Assembly: GCA_002297865.1 (NCBI GenBank)
Contig: DBKX01000396.1
Coordinates: 1 to 9,377 of the forward strand
Origin: Lachnoclostridium sp. UBA739
Lineage (GTDB): Bacteria > Bacillota_A > Clostridia > Lachnospirales > Lachnospiraceae
Length of the DNA stretch: 9,377 nt
Direction of reading: 5' to 3'
Positions 5,337-9,377 of this stretch are shown here, piece after piece. Numbering within the stretch: the first letter of the stretch is position 1; every line of letters begins with the position of its first letter. The translations under genes were made by a program, and so were the position numbers. Under the pieces are notes generated by a model. That model made no database searches. It had not been told where the DNA came from and was given only the letters and a program-made list of their open reading frames with translations.

Positions 5337-8072
5337 ATGAGAAAAAGAGGAATAGCAATATTAATGGCGTTAGCTTTAGCTACATCACCAGTAGTAGGAA
5401 CAAGCCAGAATACATTCGCTGTAAAAGCAGCACAGCAAACAAATGTAAATTTAATTAAAAATGGTGACTTTAATAATGGAACAGCAGACTGGAATTACTT
5501 CACAACCGAGGGCGGAAAAGGAACCATATCTGCAAGCAATGGAAAATTAGACCTGTATGTAACAGATTGTGGAACTGTAAATTATTCCATGCAGGCATAC
5601 TATGAAGGCTTCGGCATGTATAAAAATGGTGTATATGAATTATCCTTCGATATTTCATCTTCCATTGCTAGAAGTGTTGATTACAGAATTCAGTTAAACG
5701 GTGGCGATTACACTGGATACTATGATGGCAATGTAAAAACAAGCAGTTCAACACAGAAAGTAAAAGTTAAATTTACAATGAAAGAAGCAAATGACCCATT
5801 ACCAAGACTTTGCTTTAGCGTTGGTAACTGTGGACAGTCTCTTCCGGCACATCATGTTTATCTAGACAATGTATCACTTAAATTATTAGATGGCAGCAAC
5901 ATTCAATACGATGAAGCTAAGAAAGCACAGGAAATTAACATTAACCAGTTAGGTTACAGAACCAAAGATCAGAAAATAGCAGTTTTCCGCGGTGCCAATG
6001 TTGGAAAGAGCTTCTCTGTTGTAAATACTGTTACAAATAAAACTGTGTATACAGGAACAATCGGTTCAGGTCAGTTTAACTCCTTAGCAGGCGAAACAGA
6101 TTATAAAGGAGATTTCTCCAAAGTAACAGCACCTGGTACATATAAAATTGTTTCCACGGGATTACAGGATTCCTATGAATTCAAAATTGCAGATAATATT
6201 TATCAAGAAACATTTACAGATGCCATGAGATTCTTCTATTTACAAAGATGTGAAGCGATCCCATCCTCACTTGGCGGAGATTTCGCTCATCCAGCATGTC
6301 ACCAGACAAAAGCAAAGATTTATGGAACCAACAACTACATTGATGTTTCTGGTGGATGGCATGATGCAGGTGACTACGGACGTTATGTTGTAGCAACATC
6401 CAAAGCAGTATCCGATATTTTATTAGCATATCAGGCAAATAAAGCAGTATTTACCGATAACACAAACATTCCAGAGAGCGGCAATGGACAGGCTGACGTA
6501 TTAGATGAGTTAAAAGGCCAGTTCGAATGGATGTTAAAGATGCAGGATCAGAATAATGGTGGAGTACATCATAAAGTAACATGTGCAGATTTCCCTGCTT
6601 ACGTGAGTGCGGATAAAGAAACAGCTGAGTTAATCATAACTCCTATTTCTACAACAGCAACAGGTGATTTTGCAGCATGTATGGCATTAGCATATGATAC
6701 ATACAAAGATATCGATCCATCCTTTGCAAAGACTTGCTTATCAGCAGCAAAGAAAGCTTGGAATTATTTAAGCTCCGCACCATCTCAAGGAGTATCCAAT
6801 CCACAGGGTATCGTAACGGGTGAATATGGTGATAAGAGTGACAAGGATGAAAGATATTATGCAGCAGCAGCTCTTTATTATGCAACAGGTGAAAATACCT
6901 ATCATCAGGCAGTGAAGAATCTAGTAAATCAGGGTATTGATACAGAATATGGCTGGCAGACAATTACTCAGTATGGTAATGTATTATATTTAAAATCTGC
7001 GAACCAAGATGCTTCTGTAAAACAAAGAATTGAAAGCAAAATTGTTTCGGATGCAAATGATTTATTAAGAACAAGCCAGAATGACCCTTACGGTACATCA
7101 CTTGGAAACAATTACATCTGGGGAAGTAATATGGTAACTCTTAATAATGCAAACATATTAATGGATGCATATAACATTACTGGAAACGAAGCATATAAGA
7201 CAGCAGCTATCGAGCATGTAAACTATGTATATGGGAAAAACTCAATGGGTATGTCTTATGTAACTGGTTATGGTACAACATCACCACAAAATCCACACCA
7301 CAGACCATCTATGGTAGCGAAAAAGGCAATTAAAGGTGCATTAGTTGGTGGACCAAATAGTGCATTAGAGGATGGCATTGCAAAAAATATGTGTGCAGAT
7401 GCAGCACCTGCTAAATGTTACGTAGACCACTCAGAATGTTATTCTACAAACGAAGTTGATATTTATTGGAACTCTGCTTTAGTATTAGCTTTAGCTCGTA
7501 TGGACCGTTTAGGTACATCACCAAGCGTGGAGCCGAGTGTAAAACCATCACCAAGCGTACAGCCAAGCGTACAGCCAAGTGTAAAACCATCACCAAGCGT
7601 ACAGCCAAGTGTAGCACCATCAGTAAAACCTTCACAACCAACTGTAACACAAGGTGTTTCTACAAACGGAATTAAAGTGACACAGACAACTTCAGGAGCT
7701 GGTTCCTTAAATCAGGTATATCAGATTAGTAATACAGGTTTTAACGCAATTGATTTATCTAAATTAGAGATTACATATCGTTTTACAAAAGATGATAGTA
7801 AAGATATGAACTTATGGTGTGACAATGCAGCAGCGCAGTTAAATGTAGCACCATACTATGTAAGCTTTACATCCGGAATGAAATCCACAATAAGTAAATC
7901 CGGAAACGAATATGTTATCAACATTAAATTTACAGATTCCTTCAGCTTTGCTCCAAATTCAGGATATGTAGAAATTCAGTCTCGTTTTGCTAACAACGAC
8001 TGGTCTAATGTTTCTGGATTCAAAGAAGTTGGAATGCAAGTAAGTTATAATGGAACTTTAATTCAAGCTTAA
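5337..8072 (+). CDS. Secreted GH9 cellulase: signal peptide, CBM4-like, Ig-like, GH9, Pro/Ser linker, CBM3-like
   Basis: Large extracellular cellulase (911 aa from ATG 5337) that should cleave beta-1,4-glucan. Domains: signal peptide ending near VKA (31); CBM4-like beta-sandwich, about 36-183 (NLIKNGDFNNGTADW, HHVYLDNVSLKLL); Ig-like CelD_N module, about 197-287 (ININQLGYRT); GH9 barrel, about 288-725. The barrel shows WHDAGDYGRY with the catalytic Asp pair 343/346, NPHHRPS (654-655 His pair) and NEVDIYWNSALV with general acid Glu706. A repeat-rich Pro/Ser/Val linker (about 727-768) precedes a CBM3-like module (about 780-911). The CBM4-Ig-GH9 order, and the segment GDFAHPACH near the active site, recall clostridial CelK/CbhA cellobiohydrolases, so exo or processive action is possible; this is inference. 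There is no dockerin or SLH domain, so it acts as a free enzyme. Start: the ribosome site AAAAGGGGA (5319-5327) suits ATG 5337; ATG 5328 is too close. A terminator follows. Confidence 0.93.
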   Translation: MRKRGIAILMALALATSPVVGTSQNTFAVKAAQQTNVNLIKNGDFNNGTADWNYFTTEGGKGTISASNGKLDLYVTDCGTVNYSMQAYYEGFGMYKNGVYELSFDISSSIARSVDYRIQLNGGDYTGYYDGNVKTSSSTQKVKVKFTMKEANDPLPRLCFSVGNCGQSLPAHHVYLDNVSLKLLDGSNIQYDEAKKAQEININQLGYRTKDQKIAVFRGANVGKSFSVVNTVTNKTVYTGTIGSGQFNSLAGETDYKGDFSKVTAPGTYKIVSTGLQDSYEFKIADNIYQETFTDAMRFFYLQRCEAIPSSLGGDFAHPACHQTKAKIYGTNNYIDVSGGWHDAGDYGRYVVATSKAVSDILLAYQANKAVFTDNTNIPESGNGQADVLDELKGQFEWMLKMQDQNNGGVHHKVTCADFPAYVSADKETAELIITPISTTATGDFAACMALAYDTYKDIDPSFAKTCLSAAKKAWNYLSSAPSQGVSNPQGIVTGEYGDKSDKDERYYAAAALYYATGENTYHQAVKNLVNQGIDTEYGWQTITQYGNVLYLKSANQDASVKQRIESKIVSDANDLLRTSQNDPYGTSLGNNYIWGSNMVTLNNANILMDAYNITGNEAYKTAAIEHVNYVYGKNSMGMSYVTGYGTTSPQNPHHRPSMVAKKAIKGALVGGPNSALEDGIAKNMCADAAPAKCYVDHSECYSTNEVDIYWNSALVLALARMDRLGTSPSVEPSVKPSPSVQPSVQPSVKPSPSVQPSVAPSVKPSQPTVTQGVSTNGIKVTQTTSGAGSLNQVYQISNTGFNAIDLSKLEITYRFTKDDSKDMNLWCDNAAAQLNVAPYYVSFTSGMKSTISKSGNEYVINIKFTDSFSFAPNSGYVEIQSRFANNDWSNVSGFKEVGMQVSYNGTLIQA
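7513..7635 (+). repeat. Tandem repeat encoding the Pro/Ser/Val linker of the GH9
   Basis: A 42-base unit (14 codons, reading roughly SVKPSPSVQPSVQP) occurs almost twice in tandem, from 7537 and from 7579, inside a longer array of PSV/KPS/QPS motifs. It makes the flexible spacer between the GH9 barrel and the C-terminal CBM. Such in-frame repeats are prone to length change. The long open frames on the other strand and in another frame here are by-products of the repeat. Confidence 0.8.
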
Positions 8073-8108
8073 TGGTTATAAAGCTCAATATTGATACCTA
8101 ATTCAGAT

Positions 8109-8147
8109 AAAAGGACATCTGTTTCAAAAGAGGCAGGTGTCTTTTTT
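8109..8147 (+). terminator. Rho-independent terminator of the GH26/GH9 unit
   Basis: AAAAGGACATCTG (8109-8121) pairs with CAGGTGTCTTTTT (8134-8146) with two G-T wobbles around a 12-base loop, and the T-run continues to 8147. It starts 36 bases after the GH9 stop. The A-rich left arm could also work, weakly, on the other strand. Confidence 0.85.
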
Positions 8148-8248
8148 ACGTTTCTGTTTTCTAAAAAGAAAAAAGATGATAAACTAAAAGCATCATACAG
8201 GGAGTAAACTATTTTGAGAAAAATGAATAAAAGCTTGGAGTGAAAAAT

Positions 8249-9163
8249 ATGGAACTAAATCCAGTAGTTGTTGATATTTCCAATACAACAGCAGAGACAT
8301 TATTTTGTGCACCTGGTATGCCCTATCCCAAACGAGTGACCAGATTTTATGAAATGGAGCTGATAATAGGCGGAGCAGGTACAATGACCACAGAGGGAAA
8401 GAAATATTGTACTATGCCAGGGAATGTATTTTTTAGAAAGCCTGGCGTGGTAACACAGGGGATCGCAGGATACTATAGTTATGGAATTGCGTTTGATCCA
8501 ATCGCAAGCCAAGAACGAGTGTGTTATTACGATACGACGATACCTTATTGGGTTACAGATAAGAATACTCAGATTGAAGATTATGGCTTTTTTGGTAAAT
8601 ATCCAGACTGTTATCAGACAAGTCATTTTGAGGAGCTGGAAATACATTTCGTGAATGTAATTCGCTCTTTTAAACAGGGAAGAGTGGAGCATGAAAAAAA
8701 TATTAAAGCAGAAATGGAGGAGATGTTTAAAATTATAGACGCAGAATGCGATAGTGGAAATGTAATGCAGGTCAATAAAAGCGCTTTAAGACATTACGAT
8801 TTGATATTATCTTGCAAGGGATATATAGATAACAACCTGGAAAAACATTTTACGCTGGAAGAACTTGCGGCGCAATGTGGCCTAAGTAAAAATTTCTTTA
8901 GTAAAACATTTAAAGAAATTGTTGGAATGACTCCGTTTGAATACATAATAGAAAGCAGGATGCTGCTTGCTAGAAAACTAATTTTAACCACCAATATTTC
9001 TATCGACCAGATTGTGAATCTATGTGGTTTTGAAGACAGAACGTACTTTTATCGAATGTTTAAAAAGAGATACCATACAGCACCTGCTGTGTACCGTAAA
9101 AATTATATTGAAGGAACAATGTCAGAACAGTTTACAGAATATGGAAATGAAGAAAATGAGTAA
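8249..9163 (+). CDS. AraC-family transcriptional regulator (cupin sensor plus double HTH)
   Basis: Cytoplasmic DNA-binding regulator of 304 aa. The N-terminal ~165 residues are a cupin-like sensor typical of AraC sugar regulators (MELIIGGAGTMTTEGKKY, then CTMPGNVFFRKPGVVTQG). The C-terminal ~100 residues are the AraC/XylS DNA-binding domain with two helix-turn-helix units: FTLEELAAQCGLSKNFFSKT with the following FKEIVGMTPFEYI, and ISIDQIVNLCGFEDRTYFYR with MFKKRYHTAPAVYRKN. Length is normal. ATG 8249 is chosen because GGAG at 8237-8240 lies eight bases upstream; a GTG at 8240 would overlap that site. It sits just after the terminator of the GH26/GH9 unit. Control of those enzymes is therefore possible but unproven, and it could instead control the overlapping downstream flavodoxin-like gene. 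The ligand is unknown. Confidence 0.88.
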   Translation: MELNPVVVDISNTTAETLFCAPGMPYPKRVTRFYEMELIIGGAGTMTTEGKKYCTMPGNVFFRKPGVVTQGIAGYYSYGIAFDPIASQERVCYYDTTIPYWVTDKNTQIEDYGFFGKYPDCYQTSHFEELEIHFVNVIRSFKQGRVEHEKNIKAEMEEMFKIIDAECDSGNVMQVNKSALRHYDLILSCKGYIDNNLEKHFTLEELAAQCGLSKNFFSKTFKEIVGMTPFEYIIESRMLLARKLILTTNISIDQIVNLCGFEDRTYFYRMFKKRYHTAPAVYRKNYIEGTMSEQFTEYGNEENE

Positions 9164-9377
9164 GGAAGTTGTACTATATCGTTGCAAAACAGGATATACA
9201 ACGCAGTATGCCAATTGGATAGCAAAAGCTTTAAAGTGTGATATTCTGGAAAACCATAAACTGAAAGTTCAAGATGTAGAACAGTATGATACAATTATTA
9301 TATTTAAATTAATAATGATGACAACGAAGACAGGACGAAAGAAAACAAAACGATTTACTTGGAATCTAAAGCATCCA
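9156..9377 (+). CDS. Flavodoxin-like protein, partial at the window edge and possibly disrupted
   Basis: The frame is open from ATG 9156 to the right edge (74 codons). Residues 1-48 (KEVVLYRCKTGYTTQYANWI, then AKALKCDIL and YDTIII) match the start of a flavodoxin-domain protein of the kind related to HemG. These include the FMN phosphate loop (CKTGYT, like S/T-x-T-G-x-T) and the second and third beta-strands. After DTIII the family expects a glycine-rich YGGG-type turn; instead the sequence turns basic and AT-rich (FKLIMMTTKTGRKKTKRFTW). This suggests a frameshift, deletion or fusion near 9295-9300. Another frame is open from about 9315 to the edge (NNDDNEDRTKENKTIYLESK), but I do not recognise it. 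The start overlaps the AraC stop by eight bases, which suggests joint transcription. In-frame ATGs at 9141 and 9147 are alternatives; ribosome sites are weak for all three. An electron-transfer or redox role holds only if the gene is intact. Confidence 0.55.
   Translation, partial: MSKEVVLYRCKTGYTTQYANWIAKALKCDILENHKLKVQDVEQYDTIIIFKLIMMTTKTGRKKTKRFTWNLKHP

Noticed and set aside
7444..7675. Open frames on both strands across the GH9 linker (7444-7650 minus, 7466-7675 plus)
   Set aside because: They are by-products of the Pro/Ser/Val repeat; the products are repetitive, lack start signals, and overlap a clear domain-bearing gene.
8214..8243. Nine-codon leader peptide (TTG 8214 to TGA 8241) before the AraC gene, with a GGGAG upstream
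   Set aside because: Too short, with a non-ATG start and no attenuator structure; it is probably chance, and its GGAG serves the regulator start.
8300..8692. 130-codon open frame on the minus strand
   Set aside because: It lies wholly inside the AraC regulator, has no ribosome site and its product has no recognisable pattern.
1..9377. CRISPR arrays, tRNA or rRNA genes, insertion sequences, phage attachment sites
   Set aside because: I saw no regularly spaced repeats, no tRNA-like cloverleaf, no transposase coding sequence and no paired terminal repeats.

Overview
The window is low-GC, AT-rich DNA with strong Shine-Dalgarno sites, a textbook sigma-A promoter and rho-independent terminators. 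Its gene content is that of a plant-polysaccharide-degrading anaerobic Firmicute: free (dockerin-less) cellulase and GH26 enzymes, a heme importer and an AraC regulator. The best guess is a clostridium of the Lachnospiraceae type. The genus is an inference; no rRNA or marker gene is present.

Region 1 (2-3225) is the 3' part of a heme-uptake operon on the + strand. It holds the C-terminal end of a membrane-anchored surface protein that looks like the Shp/NEAT heme-relay class, then an IsdE/HtsA-like heme-binding lipoprotein with both predicted heme ligands (Met85, His235), an FecCD-type permease and an ABC ATPase. Every junction overlaps by a few bases (TTGA, ATGA, and an 11-base overlap), so translation is probably coupled. 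The expected flow is surface heme, then lipoprotein, then permease plus ATPase, then cytoplasm.

Region 2 (3226-4138) has no intact gene. It holds a near-consensus promoter with a LacI-type dyad just after the start site, a leader hairpin, a decayed MalF-type sugar permease (two in-frame TGA codons plus a frameshift), and a strong terminator. After these come a weak promoter and a signal-peptide start that is out of frame with the enzyme behind it.

Region 3 (4139-8147) encodes two extracellular polysaccharidases in tandem: a GH26 enzyme whose 5' end appears deleted, and an intact large GH9 cellulase (signal peptide, CBM4-like, Ig-like, GH9, Pro/Ser linker, CBM3-like). Both end in the same type of divergent CBM3-like module after a Pro/Ser linker. 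A rho-independent terminator closes the unit.

Region 4 (8148-9377) has an AraC-family regulator overlapping the start of a flavodoxin-like gene. That gene loses its family pattern after about 49 residues and runs off the window.

I found no evidence of a wholly new system. The most notable points are the clustered gene decay between 3.5 and 4.1 kb, an orphan promoter-to-terminator unit over a dead permease gene, the probable short-repeat-mediated deletion that beheaded the GH26 gene, and the pair of unusual CBM3-like modules.
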